Shown here piece after piece: positions 18,309-27,828 of a stretch of DNA of 64,000 nt (within the stretch, counting starts at the first letter, position 1; every line of letters begins with the position of its first letter). Source of the stretch: Carpediemonas membranifera (Eukaryota > Fornicata); assembly GCA_019828565.1 (NCBI GenBank), contig JAHDYR010000013.1, positions 1 through 64,000 on the forward strand, written 5' to 3'. The notes under the pieces were generated by a model. The model worked only from the letters and a program-made list of their open reading frames with translations, did not search any database and was not told the origin of the DNA. A program made the position numbers and the translations under genes.

Positions 18309-20738
18309 CTACACGATGTGCCTGATGATGCCCTCGACATGGCCCTTCATCTGCTCCACATCACACCCGACGTATCGCCTGATGACCTCCGTCCAGTATA
18401 CGAACAGACTAGCAATGGGGACCGAGATGGGGTCGTTAACACGGTCCAGCGCCTCAGACGCCGCCTCGACGACCGTGTCCGCCTTGCCGGGGTACATAGC
18501 CCGCAGCTTGGCCGCAAACACAGCGAGGATCTCCTCCTTGGCGCTGAGAGTGGTCGTCTCGATCACCGAGTCGTCTCCGATGTCCGTAAGCTGCACCAGC
18601 TTGCTGAAGAATCCCAGCTCTCTCGCCACGAGGAACTCTTCCGTGTCTGAAACGAGGATGACGTGCAGCGCGACCCTCTTGTGCGGGGGGAAGCGCTGGC
18701 CCTTCATCCACTCGCCCAAGGCGAAGAGGAGCCGCTCGCCGGCGTTGTAGAGGGCGTCGAAGTTGTCGATGACGATGACGCCCCGCAGCGCGTCTATGGC
18801 CTCGTTGAAGACCTCCTCCATCTTCTCCATGAAGCCCGAGCCCTCCCGCATGGCGTTCACGATCTTCACGAACTCCGCACCCGACGCCCGGGCGAGCTGG
18901 ACCGCGAACGAGCTCTTGCCGCTGTTCTTCTGGCCGTGGACGACAGTGAGGCCGACGCCCGAGACCATGCCGTGGTTCCTGACGTCCGCGCCGATGACCT
19001 CGCCCCGCTCCTCGACCAGAGCGTTGATGCGGGGGATGTCCACCCAGCCGTTGCGCTGGATCTGCTGCATCTGGACGTAGTCGGAGCCAAACATGGGGTG
19101 TGTCTTGTGGATGGCCTCGAAGATGTCGTCCTTGCTGACGAATATGCTCGTGACGTTTCCCGCGTTCACCTCTGCCATCTGCTCGATCGTGAAGTCATCC
19201 GCCGACATGCCGAGTGCCTTGTCGACGGCGATGTTGACGGCCTTACCGATGACGTTGGCGATCTCAGCGCCCGTGTAGTTCTCCGTCTCGGCCGCGAACA
19301 TGTCCAACACCTCAGCGAGCTCGGCGTCCTCCATCGGCTGGGCCTTGGTGTCCCGTATGAACGTGTTCTTGTCCCTAAGATGCTTCGTGTGGATCCGGAA
19401 GATGTCCGCCCGCCCCGCTCTATCGGCCAGCCGTACCGGGATCTGAACCGAGAAGCGGCCAGGTCGGAGCATGGCTGGGTCGAGGAGGTCGAGCCTGTTG
19501 GTCATGCCGATGACGAGGAAGTTGGACGACTGGTTGACGCCGTCGAGCTTGGTCAGGAGCTGGTTGACGATGCCGTCCTTGACGCCCGTGTTGTCGCCCT
19601 TGGACCCGCGCTTCTGGAAGAGCGCGTCGATCTCGTCGAACACGATGACATGGAGCCGAGACTCGGCGCCCTTCTCCTCCCACTCCTTCTCTGCGGGCTC
19701 GAACAGCTTGCGGACGTTCTCCTCGGACTGGCCGACGTACTTGTTGAGAAGCTCGGGCCCGTTGACGATGATGGGCTCCTCGCAGTCGAGGAAGGCCGAC
19801 AGCTGCCGGGCGAGCAGCGTCTTGCCGGTGCCGGGGGGGCCGTAGAGCAGCAGGCCCTTCACGTGGTCCTTGTCGCGGTAGAGCCCGAGGTTGGGCGGGA
19901 TCATTCGGGACTTGAGGACCTCGGAGAAGACCGAAAAGATCTCCTTGTTCAGCCCGCCAACGCCGAACGACTCGACGTCGAACTTGCCCCGGTTGAACAC
20001 GGACATGCTGTAGGCCGCCTGGTAGTCGCCCGACAGGCCCATGAGACGGTGGGTGGCCGAGGCCTTGGGCGACGACGCCGTGCCGAGTCGCTTGTAATAC
20101 TCGCTCAGGTCCTCCTTCTGGACGAGCACCTGGGTCTTGTCTGTGACCGTGTAGAACCTGGCTGGGTCGGTCTCCTCGGTGTCGTCGACGCCCACGACGC
20201 TGTCGACTCTCACTAGGAGGTCGATGGATGTGGTGGGGCCCTCGTCCATGGGGACGTTCAGCACAAAGAGCGTGTCCTTGCACAGAGCTGAGGGGACGTC
20301 CTTGGCGGCCTTGAAGGCGTCGGGCAGGGCCTGACGGACACCCTGTAGTGAGCCCATGTCCGACCTGAAGGCGTTGACGACGTTGGTGGTGTTCACAGTG
20401 AACTCGGCGGCATATGACTTGATGGAGTGGATGCTGAGTGTCACATGTGCGGCGATGTCCTCGTCAGCGAAGGGTGTCGTGTGGAGTCGGGAGGTGGGGC
20501 CGAGCTTGAAGTCGGTACGCTGCGCCAGGTTGAAGTAGAAGCTGGGCTCGGTCTCCATGCCAGTAGGATCGTATTTGACACGATAAACCCGGTTGAGCGT
20601 TCCAATCTGGTTTGAAAACTTCACCTTGGTGACTGCTCCGGGCTTGAGGGAGTGAGGGCCGCGAGCAAGAACGATATTGGAGTTAGCCATTCCATACGCG
20701 CCAACAATGTCCTTTTTGTACGATGAAATGGGGTTCAT
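18309..20738 (-). CDS. NSF: N-ethylmaleimide-sensitive factor (NSF/Sec18)
   Basis: The 809-residue AAA ATPase has an N-domain (to about 205), a D1 ring with Walker A GPPGTGKT, Walker B VIVFDEIDAL and the second-region-of-homology arginines (MLRPGRFS), and a weaker D2 with GQKNSGKSS. This is the NSF layout. NSF with alpha-SNAP disassembles SNARE complexes after membrane fusion. The start MNPISSYKK is chosen: the frame extends 16 codons upstream to MCSLRLF, but those codons contain the promoter motif GCAGTTTA at 20775-20782, so they are probably not translated. MANSNIVLARG downstream is another possible start. Confidence 0.94.
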   Translation of the reverse strand: MNPISSYKKDIVGAYGMANSNIVLARGPHSLKPGAVTKVKFSNQIGTLNRVYRVKYDPTGMETEPSFYFNLAQRTDFKLGPTSRLHTTPFADEDIAAHVTLSIHSIKSYAAEFTVNTTNVVNAFRSDMGSLQGVRQALPDAFKAAKDVPSALCKDTLFVLNVPMDEGPTTSIDLLVRVDSVVGVDDTEETDPARFYTVTDKTQVLVQKEDLSEYYKRLGTASSPKASATHRLMGLSGDYQAAYSMSVFNRGKFDVESFGVGGLNKEIFSVFSEVLKSRMIPPNLGLYRDKDHVKGLLLYGPPGTGKTLLARQLSAFLDCEEPIIVNGPELLNKYVGQSEENVRKLFEPAEKEWEEKGAESRLHVIVFDEIDALFQKRGSKGDNTGVKDGIVNQLLTKLDGVNQSSNFLVIGMTNRLDLLDPAMLRPGRFSVQIPVRLADRAGRADIFRIHTKHLRDKNTFIRDTKAQPMEDAELAEVLDMFAAETENYTGAEIANVIGKAVNIAVDKALGMSADDFTIEQMAEVNAGNVTSIFVSKDDIFEAIHKTHPMFGSDYVQMQQIQRNGWVDIPRINALVEERGEVIGADVRNHGMVSGVGLTVVHGQKNSGKSSFAVQLARASGAEFVKIVNAMREGSGFMEKMEEVFNEAIDALRGVIVIDNFDALYNAGERLLFALGEWMKGQRFPPHKRVALHVILVSDTEEFLVARELGFFSKLVQLTDIGDDSVIETTTLSAKEEILAVFAAKLRAMYPGKADTVVEAASEALDRVNDPISVPIASLFVYWTEVIRRYVGCDVEQMKGHVEGIIRHIV

Positions 20739-20774
20739 GATGAGATGGGCTTTCAGGTGAGGTGTGAATAGCCT

Positions 20775-20782
20775 TAAACTGC
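20775..20782 (-). promoter_or_regulatory. Core promoter motif of NSF
   Basis: GCAGTTTA on the minus strand (TAAACTGC on plus), 37 nt from the NSF ATG. It lies within ATGTGCAGTTTA, the same string found upstream of CCT3. Confidence 0.6.
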
Positions 20783-21030
20783 ACATTATAAGCCAGTGTT
20801 ATAGGAGCCCAATATTTTAACAATTTTGCCCAATATGGGATTAAGACCGTGTATCCAAGCACACGCTCGCTGGAAATAGACAAGGCTCGTAAACCTGGAA
20901 ATGCATCGCCTCTTGCCAGCAGGTCAGACAGTCAGCTGCGTCAGTCCCCTTGGTCCCCTCCATCTGCCCGCGCACCTCCATCTGCTGCCAGACGTCAGAG
21001 TTTTTCCAACAGTCTTTACGGGAACGTGGA

Positions 21031-21582
21031 ATGAGCACTGGAATTTCGTCCGAAACTGATCTGGCGGCCGAAATTCTCCGCATCAAGGAGAAACATGAGA
21101 TGAGATTGAAGTTCATGCGGTTAACAGAGTCCGAGCACGATGCGATCACGTATCTCTCGCCTCGGAGCATCTCTAAGGTCACACAGGAGCACCAGCTTAC
21201 TATGGACGAGCTAGAGCAATTGTACAATATCCCAACGCCCAAAGTCTCAACGCCACCGCCGCCTACGGTGCAGCAACAGCCCGTGTCGACGCAGCGCTCG
21301 TTCATCAACTACCACTCGGCCAAATTCCCCCCCTTCATGCCTGAAGCAGCGCCAATCTCCCCAAGGCGCCACGCCCCAAGCCTGGCCTCTCCCCATTCGG
21401 CCACCGGGACCGCGCAGACCCCTGCCCCGTCCCTTTATGAGCCAGTCAAGAAGGAGTCACCCCGGAAAGAGCTGGACAGGACGAACGGAGTCCTGTCGCC
21501 GGGCAGACCCATCCCCATGTCTGCGGACAGCCCGATGCCCCGGCCCATCGCGGACATGCTGAGGCGACCCCGCGGCAGGTGA
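21031..21582 (+). CDS. Hypothetical Pro/Ser-rich 183-aa protein
   Basis: The N-terminal 70 residues are helical and charged (LAAEILRIKEKHEMRLKFMRL, then TQEHQLTMDELEQLY). The rest is low-complexity and rich in Pro, Ser and Arg (PPPPTVQQQP, SPRRHAPS), ending RRPRGR. The ATG at 21031 is preferred to an upstream non-conserved extension. I do not recognise the family. It diverges from NSF across about 290 bp and is tail to tail with the ARF-like gene. Confidence 0.6.
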   Translation: MSTGISSETDLAAEILRIKEKHEMRLKFMRLTESEHDAITYLSPRSISKVTQEHQLTMDELEQLYNIPTPKVSTPPPPTVQQQPVSTQRSFINYHSAKFPPFMPEAAPISPRRHAPSLASPHSATGTAQTPAPSLYEPVKKESPRKELDRTNGVLSPGRPIPMSADSPMPRPIADMLRRPRGR

Positions 21583-21677
21583 GGAGCGTGTGGCATGACT
21601 AAATAGAGTTGAAGCTCCCATTGAATTTACCCGGCGGGTGTCAGCTAAAGTCAGGTGTCGCGTGTGCGGCCACACTC

Positions 21678-22300
21678 TCACTTCTTGGCCCTCTTGATCG
21701 CATCAACGGCCCAGTTGAGTGCGGCCACCACCGTCCCACTCTCGGGCGTCCGATCATCCGTCCACAGGCTCGACGTCGCCATCAGCGTCGAATCCCGCCC
21801 ATCCAGCACCGCGAGCTGCTCCCCGTACGTCTCCTTGAACTCCTCGATGGGCATGGCGCTCTCGATGTCGTGCTTGTTGAGGCAGAGGCAGACTGGCACG
21901 TGGGCGCCAAAGGCCTCGGCGGTGACCACATCCTTCAGCGCAGATAGTCCCTCGGTGATTCTAGACGTGTCTGAGCTGTCCATGACGTATATGAGGGCGC
22001 TGGTCTCAGCGTAGTAGTGGTGCCAGGACTTTCTGAAGTTCTCTTGGCCACCAATGTCCCACAGCTTTAATGCAAAGCCGCGGTAAGAAAAAGCTGCGAA
22101 GTTTTGGCCTAGTGTTGGCATGATGGGCTGAATGACGTTCTGGTGGAACTTGCTGCGGACGTGGTTCAAAAAAGATGTCTTGCTGCGTCAGGACAAGTGG
22201 AAAAGGAGACGAACCCGGCAGAATCGAGCCCTAAAATAGTAATATGGCCAACTGGCTTCTCAAATATGTCGTGGTACACTCGTCTGGTCAGATGGAACAT
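21678..22300 (-). CDS. ARF-like GTPase, ARFRP1/Arl type, one 32-nt intron
   Basis: Exon 1 (22300-22215) encodes a membrane-facing helix and the start of the P-loop; exon 2 (22182-21678) completes it. The intron at 22214-22183 (GTTCGT...CTGACGCAG) splits the P-loop, and splicing restores GLDSAGKTS. Other G motifs are WDIGGQE, NKHD (NKXD) and a C-terminal helix. The protein is 196 residues. Small ARF-family GTPases recruit coats and tethers to Golgi and endosomal membranes. The N-terminus and the P-loop context are closest to ARFRP1/Arl3 in my judgement, but the subfamily is uncertain. It lacks an N-terminal myristoylation glycine (MFHL). Confidence 0.88.
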
Positions 22301-22463
22301 CTTGTCCAGTCTGTGTCACGCAGAATATGGCAAGAGCCTGAAGAACCTCCCTCGCCCACTCTAGACTGCGAGCAGACCCGCCTGGGGTGTTTCGTCATAA
22401 ATATTGCGAGATTTACAGTCGATTGAGTCGAGAACAGTGAAGCATCACAAAAAGCTGTGAGGA
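22301..22463. promoter_or_regulatory. Shared divergent promoter region (ARF-like gene and isochorismatase)
   Basis: The 163-bp spacer carries one motif for each gene: CATATTCTGCGTGAC on the minus strand (22316-22329), 16 nt from the GTPase ATG, and TAAATATTGCG on the plus strand (22398-22408), 56 nt from the hydrolase ATG. Confidence 0.6.
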
Positions 22464-23130
22464 ATGGTTGTCGATTTCACAAAGATCACCGAGCTCCGTC
22501 CCATCTTCTTCCTGTGTGATATTCAGGAGCGTTTCGCCAAGGCTATGACTAATTGGGATGTTTGTCCGCCCTCCTTCCCCGCTACTCACAAAGATGGTCG
22601 TTGACGGCACTGTGATGATGCTCAAGGTTGCTCTTGAGCTCAAGGCCCCCGTGATTGTTACCGAGCAGTACACCAAGGCGTTCGGCCCCACCGTGGCCCC
22701 CATCCGTGAGGTCCTCGACCAGTTCCCCGAGGGCCTCGTTCACGGCCCCTTCGAGAAGAAGGCGTTCGGCATGCTCACTCCCCCGGTCCGCCAGGCAGTC
22801 GCCAAGCTCTCCCATGATGGCCACAATGCCGCTGTTATCTGCGGCATCGAGACCCAGGTCTGCGTCCAGCAGACGACACAGCGCCTGCACGCCGAGGGCC
22901 TGCTCGACACCTTCATCCCCCGTGACTGCGTCTCCTCCCGCTTCCAGGCGGACAAGGACGCCGCCCTCGACTTCATGAGGGATCTCATGAGACACCGCAA
23001 GGAGGGCGAGGCGGAGATATTCATCACTACGGCTGAGTCACTGGCGTTCAACCTCATTGGCGGAGCAGACCACCCCAGCTTCAAGGCCATCTCGGGACTG
23101 GTCAAGGCCGAGAGACACAGAGAGTACTAA
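22464..23130 (+). CDS. Isochorismatase-domain hydrolase (ISOC type), one 34-nt intron
   Basis: Exons are 22464-22559 and 22594-23130; the 34-nt intron begins GTTTGT and ends CTCACAAAG. The 210-residue product shows the cysteine-hydrolase pattern: FFLCDIQERF with the catalytic Asp, a Lys-bearing segment near VIVTEQYTKAFGPT, and CGIETQVCVQQT with the nucleophilic Cys. This matches ISOC1/ISOC2-type proteins rather than bacterial EntB. The substrate is unknown. It ends with TAATAAAC, a likely polyadenylation signal. Confidence 0.88.
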
Positions 23131-23297
23131 TAAACTTATGCGGTGGTGAGAAAGGGCCTCGCACTCTTAGGGATGCCCAGGGCGCGTGGCCGGACCAAGC
23201 AGTGGCCGGTCAATATGAGGCAATAGTGGCGCTGTGGAGCTCCAGAGAGAGTTCAGGTGGGGTGCCCCATGGACAGGGCCGGGGTTGACTGACACCG

Positions 23298-23396
23298 CAG
23301 GTTAAGGTCACTCACAATGTGCTATTGAAGGGTCGAACAATGTGTTTATACTGCGCAACACTGCCCTGTCTCCCTCCTACTCACGTCTAAAGTCGG
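23298..23396 (+). repeat. Promoter cassette, copy 1
   Basis: About 99 bp, including TTTATACTGCGCAAC (23345-23359), is nearly identical to 40278-40376; the last 78 bp match exactly by eye. A shorter core recurs at 41738-41767. It precedes the small gene at 23405 by a few bases. Confidence 0.85.
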
Positions 23397-23404
23397 CGAC
23401 TCAC

Positions 23405-23749
23405 ATGGGTGAGAACGGCGGGCTCCCAGTCTCCCAGGCTGTCCCACGCATTCTCTCTTGCGTCTGGGCAATTGCTGACGGAGTGGAGACGGTGAGTGGC
23501 CTCATCAGCCACTTCAACGGGGAGTACTCGATGTCGCTCCGCCAGCCTCGCCTCGTGCCGATCGTGCCCATGGCCCCCGTCCGACCGGGCTTCATGGCCT
23601 ACGGTGACACGATGGGCCTACTGAATGATAATTTCTGTCATCGTGTGGGAATTAATCACGCACTCCCACACGCCACCAAACCGTTGACAGAAGAGCAGGA
23701 GGAACAATACCAGAACAACCCAAGGTCAATGGGCCGTCTGCTCAGGTAA
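23405..23749 (+). CDS. Hypothetical 114-aa protein
   Basis: It starts MGENGGLPVSQ at 23405. The ORF extends 21 codons upstream, but that part (MFILRNTAL...) is the promoter cassette. A Met-Gly start allows N-myristoylation. No family is recognised. The sequence has a short Ser/Val-rich helix (ILSCVWAIADGVETVSGLI) and a Glu/Gln-rich end (LTEEQEEQYQ). The stop overlaps TAATG, and the next gene's motif (TTTATTCTGCG) begins 5 bp later, so the two genes are packed head to tail. Confidence 0.55.
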   Translation: MGENGGLPVSQAVPRILSCVWAIADGVETVSGLISHFNGEYSMSLRQPRLVPIVPMAPVRPGFMAYGDTMGLLNDNFCHRVGINHALPHATKPLTEEQEEQYQNNPRSMGRLLR

Positions 23750-23753
23750 TGTG

Positions 23754-23764
23754 TTTATTCTGCG
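23754..23764 (+). promoter_or_regulatory. Core promoter motif of the 23806 gene
   Basis: TTTATTCTGCG followed by CAACAC, 42 nt upstream of the ATG at 23806. It is one base different from the motif in the promoter cassettes. Confidence 0.6.
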
Positions 23765-23805
23765 CAACACACAACATTTCTGCGAGAAAGAACCAACCTT
23801 TCTAA

Positions 23806-24348
23806 ATGAAACAGGCGAACAGGCATCCTGCCTCGCCACACAGACAGCGGCCACCGCAAGTGAATCCTTGGAAGCTCAGGAATACCGGGGCGAAAGCTAC
23901 GAAGCTTCTTAACGCCGGCTACAAGAAGTCGGAGGTGTGCCGGATCCTGGGGATCAACGAGGACTACTACGACACTATGATGGACCCCAAGGGCAGGAAT
24001 AAGCGTAACAAGATGCTCCGTCGTGCGAACAAGCTTTCTCAACAGTCTCGTTCTGTCGTGTTCAATCCAGACACGAGCGTCCGCCTCCCCAAGACCAAGA
24101 GCGCGCAAAACCTGTCTTTATCAGCTGTTTCATCCCTATCAGAGCTGCAGACCATGTCCGCGTCGATGACTTCGCTGCCCAACACCGTGGATCAGTCGTT
24201 CGAGGTCCAGCTCAAGGAACTGAGGATCGTTAGGCAGCACGGGTACATCGACCGGCCTCGCAGTCACAGAAGGCGCCGGCGCAAGCAGCGTGGCCCCGTC
24301 CGCCGGCTCATGCGGTGGATGCGGTCCTTCTTCCGCCTCATACCATGA
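23806..24348 (+). CDS. Hypothetical basic 180-aa protein with possible helix-turn-helix
   Basis: The segment ATKLLNAGYKKSEVCRILGI (residues about 29-48) has the spacing of a helix-turn-helix, preceded by basic residues and followed by a Ser-rich linker (SLSAVSSLSELQTMSASMTS). The C-terminal 40 residues are extremely basic (RPRSHRRRRRKQRG, RRLMRWMRSFFR). A DNA- or RNA-binding role is a guess. No family name can be assigned. Confidence 0.55.
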   Translation: MKQANRHPASPHRQRPPQVNPWKLRNTGAKATKLLNAGYKKSEVCRILGINEDYYDTMMDPKGRNKRNKMLRRANKLSQQSRSVVFNPDTSVRLPKTKSAQNLSLSAVSSLSELQTMSASMTSLPNTVDQSFEVQLKELRIVRQHGYIDRPRSHRRRRRKQRGPVRRLMRWMRSFFRLIP

Positions 24349-24426
24349 CGGGGCAGTGTGTAGGGGATAAGAGAGCCGTAGGAGAGTTATGTATGGCTAT
24401 CGCGCAGTAACTGACACAGCGGGGCA

Positions 24427-24435
24427 TAAACTGCG
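24427..24435 (+). promoter_or_regulatory. Core promoter motif of the KIN17 gene
   Basis: TAAACTGCG at 79 nt upstream of the ATG at 24514. Confidence 0.5.
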
Positions 24436-24513
24436 TGAAGACGACGAGAAATTGTTTCTCTGTTCTCGTGGACGATCAAGGTCTTCTAGTAGCATTCCCA
24501 CAGGTCAAATTTG

Positions 24514-25143
24514 ATGTCAGGTGCAATTCATAAGACAAAGAAACCACAGGGTCGGAAGAAGACCCGCTTTTACTGTGAGTTGTGCAAAAAGCAGTGTAAC
24601 GACGCCAATGGCTTCAAATGTCACACTGAGACTGAGCACCACAAGCAGATGCTTCGCGTCTTCTCCGAAAACCAGGATGCGTACCTCCGCAAGCTCAGCG
24701 GCAAGTTCCACGGCGGCATGATGCGGATCATCTCGACCCGGTACGCCCGCACCGCTGTGCTGATGAACACGGTGTACAACGAGTACATAGGGGACCCACA
24801 CCACGTCCATATGAACGCCACCCGGTGGACCTCGTTGTCGGGCTATACCCAGTGGCTCGCGTCGATCGGTATGGTATGGGCCGAAGAGAGGCCCGAGGGA
24901 TGGTATGTGCGGTACATCGACAAGGACCCGACTGCCACTAAACTGCGGCTGAAGGGGGAGGAGCGCGAGAAGGCCAGGGCCAGGGCTGAGCGGGAGGCCC
25001 GGGCAGAGATGGAGGAGCAGCGGCTAGTGGAGGCGGTGGAAGACATCCCGGAAGCTGTGGTGGAGGCAGCTGTGGAAGCGCCCAAAACAATCAAGAAAGT
25101 GCTGAAGCGCGGCAAGAAGGAGAAGAAGGAGGTGCTTTTCTGA
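24514..25143 (+). CDS. KIN17: KIN17-like DNA/RNA-binding zinc-finger protein
   Basis: The 209-residue protein begins with a basic leader and a C2H2-type finger (CELCKKQCNDANGFKCHTETEHH). The conserved KIN17 winged-helix region follows (VYNEYIGDPHHVHMNATRWTSLSGYTQWLA...GWYVRYID). The tail is a long charged helix ending in Lys/Glu repeats. KIN17 proteins bind curved DNA and RNA and are associated with replication and splicing. This copy lacks the C-terminal SH3-like and KOW domains of animal KIN17, as in short versions from fungi. The ATG at 24514 is used instead of an upstream TTG. Confidence 0.93.
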   Translation: MSGAIHKTKKPQGRKKTRFYCELCKKQCNDANGFKCHTETEHHKQMLRVFSENQDAYLRKLSGKFHGGMMRIISTRYARTAVLMNTVYNEYIGDPHHVHMNATRWTSLSGYTQWLASIGMVWAEERPEGWYVRYIDKDPTATKLRLKGEEREKARARAEREARAEMEEQRLVEAVEDIPEAVVEAAVEAPKTIKKVLKRGKKEKKEVLF

Positions 25144-25374
25144 GAAGTGAGGGAATACATTTATGAACAGGGCCTCACGTTTCGATGTTTTTTTACGTGA
25201 TTATTAAACCAGCTTGTGAGGAGGGTGGGGACGACGAGGAGATGGCTCAAAATGTCGTAAAAGCTGGTGGCCGAGTGGATATTGCATCGGGTGTGGCTGC
25301 TCATGCCATGCTATGGTCCAAGCAGGCTTGAACTCTTCTAGATTTGATGAGATCAAAGCTCGCTTGAAGCGAGG

Positions 25375-26559
25375 ATGTCGGAGCTCCCTCAGCTTGCGCA
25401 GGGCTTCTTGCACGAGTTGTGTAAACACTCTCCTGATATCTCGAAGCTTTTTGCCGCTCAAGATGATGTTCTTACGGGACTTGTCGCCTCGCTAAAAGGC
25501 CCACAGCCCACATCTCAAGGAATAATGGCTCTTGCTTCACTTTGCCGCAGTTCCAGTGATGCTGCGATGAAGGTTCTTGATTCTGATGCCGTAGAGACCC
25601 TGATCGCGCTCGTCGGGTCTAATGACGATGCCGCTGTCCAAGTCTCGGCCATCCAGGTCCTCACGGGCATTGTCGCCCACTCCGAGGAGCACGCGAAGCG
25701 TCTGATCGCCCGTGTCTCCCAGGACCGGCTCGCCACGCTCCTGGGCCGCATCCTACCCGGGTCGAGCAAGCCGCCGTCGCCCACGGCCCCGCCCAGGCCC
25801 CGGCTCTCAGTCCACGAGAGCGTGTCCAACAAGCTGATTGACTCTCTGGGCCGGACCCCTGCCCCGAGCACCCCCTCGACCCTCCGGACCGTGGTGCTGC
25901 ACACGGGGCCGATCAGGGCGCTCACCACGGCGAATAACACGAGCGAGGATGAGGAGGAGGAGGCGAAGGCCGCGTCCGAGTCGTACTCGTACTACTCCTA
26001 CGACTCGGACAGTGACTCTGACTCCGAGTCTGACTCTGACTCTGGTGATGAGACACCGGCGTCGAAGGTCAACCCGACGCCCACTCTGATCCCACAAGTC
26101 CCACCGTCACCCCCTCTTGCCCCAGCCGAGCCCATTACCGACAATACCCAGGTCACGGGCCCGAGTCAGAGCTCACAGTCCGAGGCCACCCTGCCCCCGA
26201 GGCCCGTGAAGCGGAAGGCGCCCATGGAGCCCGTTGTCCAGCGGAAGCGGGTCGAGACCAGCTCGAGTTCGGAGTCCGATGAGCCGGCGGCAGATCCCGT
26301 CCCAGCCCCGGCCCCCGCCCCCAAGGTCACACCGGTACCGACTAAGCGGTCCAAGTCAAGTGACTCTGACTCCGACTCGGGCTCTGAGTCTGACGGTCTG
26401 GCTGATATGATCGCCATGTCTGGGCGGAAGGAGGCGGTCCAGGTCGGCCCAACCCCGGCCCAGCGTAGGGAGGCGGCCCGGCTGATCAAGCGAACCCGGA
26501 GCCTGGACGAGCTGCACCAGAGCCGGCATCTGATCCAGACCCTGGCGAAGGAGGGGTAG
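25375..26559 (+). CDS. Armadillo-like protein with acidic/Ser-rich tail
   Basis: The first 130 residues are Leu/Ala-rich paired helices resembling armadillo/HEAT repeats (TSQGIMALASLCRSSSDAAM; AVETLIALVGSNDDAAVQVS). The rest is disordered, with runs of Asp/Ser/Glu (DSDSDSDSESDSDSGDE), Pro-rich linkers, a basic patch (KRKAPMEPVVQRKRVE) and a C-terminal helix (RREAARLIKRTRSLDELHQS). The pattern suits a nuclear scaffold or phosphoprotein target of CK2. No orthologue was recognised. Confidence 0.65.
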   Translation: MSELPQLAQGFLHELCKHSPDISKLFAAQDDVLTGLVASLKGPQPTSQGIMALASLCRSSSDAAMKVLDSDAVETLIALVGSNDDAAVQVSAIQVLTGIVAHSEEHAKRLIARVSQDRLATLLGRILPGSSKPPSPTAPPRPRLSVHESVSNKLIDSLGRTPAPSTPSTLRTVVLHTGPIRALTTANNTSEDEEEEAKAASESYSYYSYDSDSDSDSESDSDSGDETPASKVNPTPTLIPQVPPSPPLAPAEPITDNTQVTGPSQSSQSEATLPPRPVKRKAPMEPVVQRKRVETSSSSESDEPAADPVPAPAPAPKVTPVPTKRSKSSDSDSDSGSESDGLADMIAMSGRKEAVQVGPTPAQRREAARLIKRTRSLDELHQSRHLIQTLAKEG

Positions 26560-26641
26560 CGTGGGGCGCATGTAAATACTAGCGGTTGGTAGTCTAATCA
26601 TTTGATTACCGCTGCTGTGATGAAGTTCCAAGCCCAGCAAC

Positions 26642-26724
26642 ACGGATGTTTACAATCAGCACCTCAACGGCAGAACTTCTTCTACCCCAACGGCAGTGTC
26701 TCCACCATGGCCACCGCACTTTAA
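26642..26724 (-). repeat. Dispersed ~80-bp repeat, copy A
   Basis: On the minus strand it reads CTTAAAGTGCGGTGG...CTGCCGTTG...TTCTGCCGTTGAGG...GATTGTAAACATCCG. Copies B (52772-52855) and C (54646-54720) are on the plus strand with only scattered substitutions. It ends 25 bp before the ceramide synthase ATG. Confidence 0.85.
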
Positions 26725-26748
26725 GAGATAGTGACATGCCGGCAAACG

Positions 26749-27681
26749 ATGGAGGACTTCCTGAGACAGATCAAATTCCTCTCCAAACCAGTAAATCTCC
26801 TTGAATTTCAGTGTGAACGCTCGTGGTTATCACTCATAGTGCTTCTTCCGCTTTTTGCAGTCGTCCAGCAGCTCCTACTCAGCACAGGCAAGGTCCTGGC
26901 GCATTTCCTCCCTTTAGAACGTAAGAAGTACGGCAAGTTCTCGGAGTCCTTTGCCTTTTTCATCATATACTCGACGTACGTCATTATCAACACAACCATC
27001 CTCTTCCAGGACGGATCCCTCTTCGACCACGAACGCCAGTGGACGAACCTCTTCGATCTCGAGACCTTCCTTCGCTCGGAAGAGCGTATCCGCATTGTTG
27101 AGCTCTGCCAGTTCTCGTACTACGCCGTCTCGATGGTCCGAATGTTCCTCAGCGAGCGCCGCAAGCACCGCGACTTCCCTGTCATGCTCATCCACCATGT
27201 AGTGACCCTCGGCCTCATCCTGTTCTCCTACCCCGACCCATTCTACCACCGCACAGCCATCACGATCATGCTCGTTCATGACGTCTCTGACGTCTTCCTC
27301 GAGGGCTCCAAGATGCTCGTCTACTGCGGGCAGGGTCTGTCTGACTGCACATTCAAGGTCTTCGCTGTGGTATTCCCCCTCTCTCGGCTCGTGCTCTACC
27401 CGTACTTCTGCGTCTTCAACTATATCCTGCACTCACCCTCCGTCGCCGCAGAGTTCAAGGGTCACCCCGCCCTGCACCCGGGCGACGAGAACTACAGGAG
27501 GCCCGGCTGCACCCTCTTCCTCTGCACCCTGCTCGTGCTCCACCTCTACTGGTTCGCCCTCATCGTCAAGATGTCCATCCCATCGTTCATGGTGAAGCAC
27601 ACAGAAGGGGATATAAGGTCGCCCGAGCAGCAGGCCCGACTGCAGACAGAGTCTGATGCGGTCAAGACCAAGTGTGAGTAA
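26749..27681 (+). CDS. LAG1: Ceramide synthase (TLC/Lag1 domain)
   Basis: The 310-residue protein has about seven hydrophobic segments and the Lag1 motif: RDFPVMLIHHVVTLGLILFS with the catalytic His pair, then HDVSDVFLEGSKML with the conserved Asp pair. Ceramide synthases acylate sphingoid bases in the ER membrane. The ATG at 26749 is used; the frame extends six codons further only from a GTG. No homeobox domain is present. The stop overlaps TGAGTAAAG, a probable polyadenylation signal. GCACTTTA at 26716-26723 lies 26 nt upstream of the ATG, at the edge of the dispersed repeat. Confidence 0.92.
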   Translation: MEDFLRQIKFLSKPVNLLEFQCERSWLSLIVLLPLFAVVQQLLLSTGKVLAHFLPLERKKYGKFSESFAFFIIYSTYVIINTTILFQDGSLFDHERQWTNLFDLETFLRSEERIRIVELCQFSYYAVSMVRMFLSERRKHRDFPVMLIHHVVTLGLILFSYPDPFYHRTAITIMLVHDVSDVFLEGSKMLVYCGQGLSDCTFKVFAVVFPLSRLVLYPYFCVFNYILHSPSVAAEFKGHPALHPGDENYRRPGCTLFLCTLLVLHLYWFALIVKMSIPSFMVKHTEGDIRSPEQQARLQTESDAVKTKCE

Positions 27682-27792
27682 AGGGCGTCTGGAGTCTGGC
27701 TGACAAGGGTCCTAGGTGGAGAATAGCGGCAGTAGCATGCATACAGTGCGTCCATGGGTTGTACATCCCCTTGATCGCCCAGTTCATGCCGG

Positions 27793-27801
27793 TTAAACTG
27801 C
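27793..27801 (+). promoter_or_regulatory. Core promoter motif of CBF5
   Basis: TTAAACTGC, 28 nt upstream of the ATG at 27829. Confidence 0.55.
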
Positions 27802-27828
27802 CCGACTCAGAAGAGCAGCTTGCGGCCA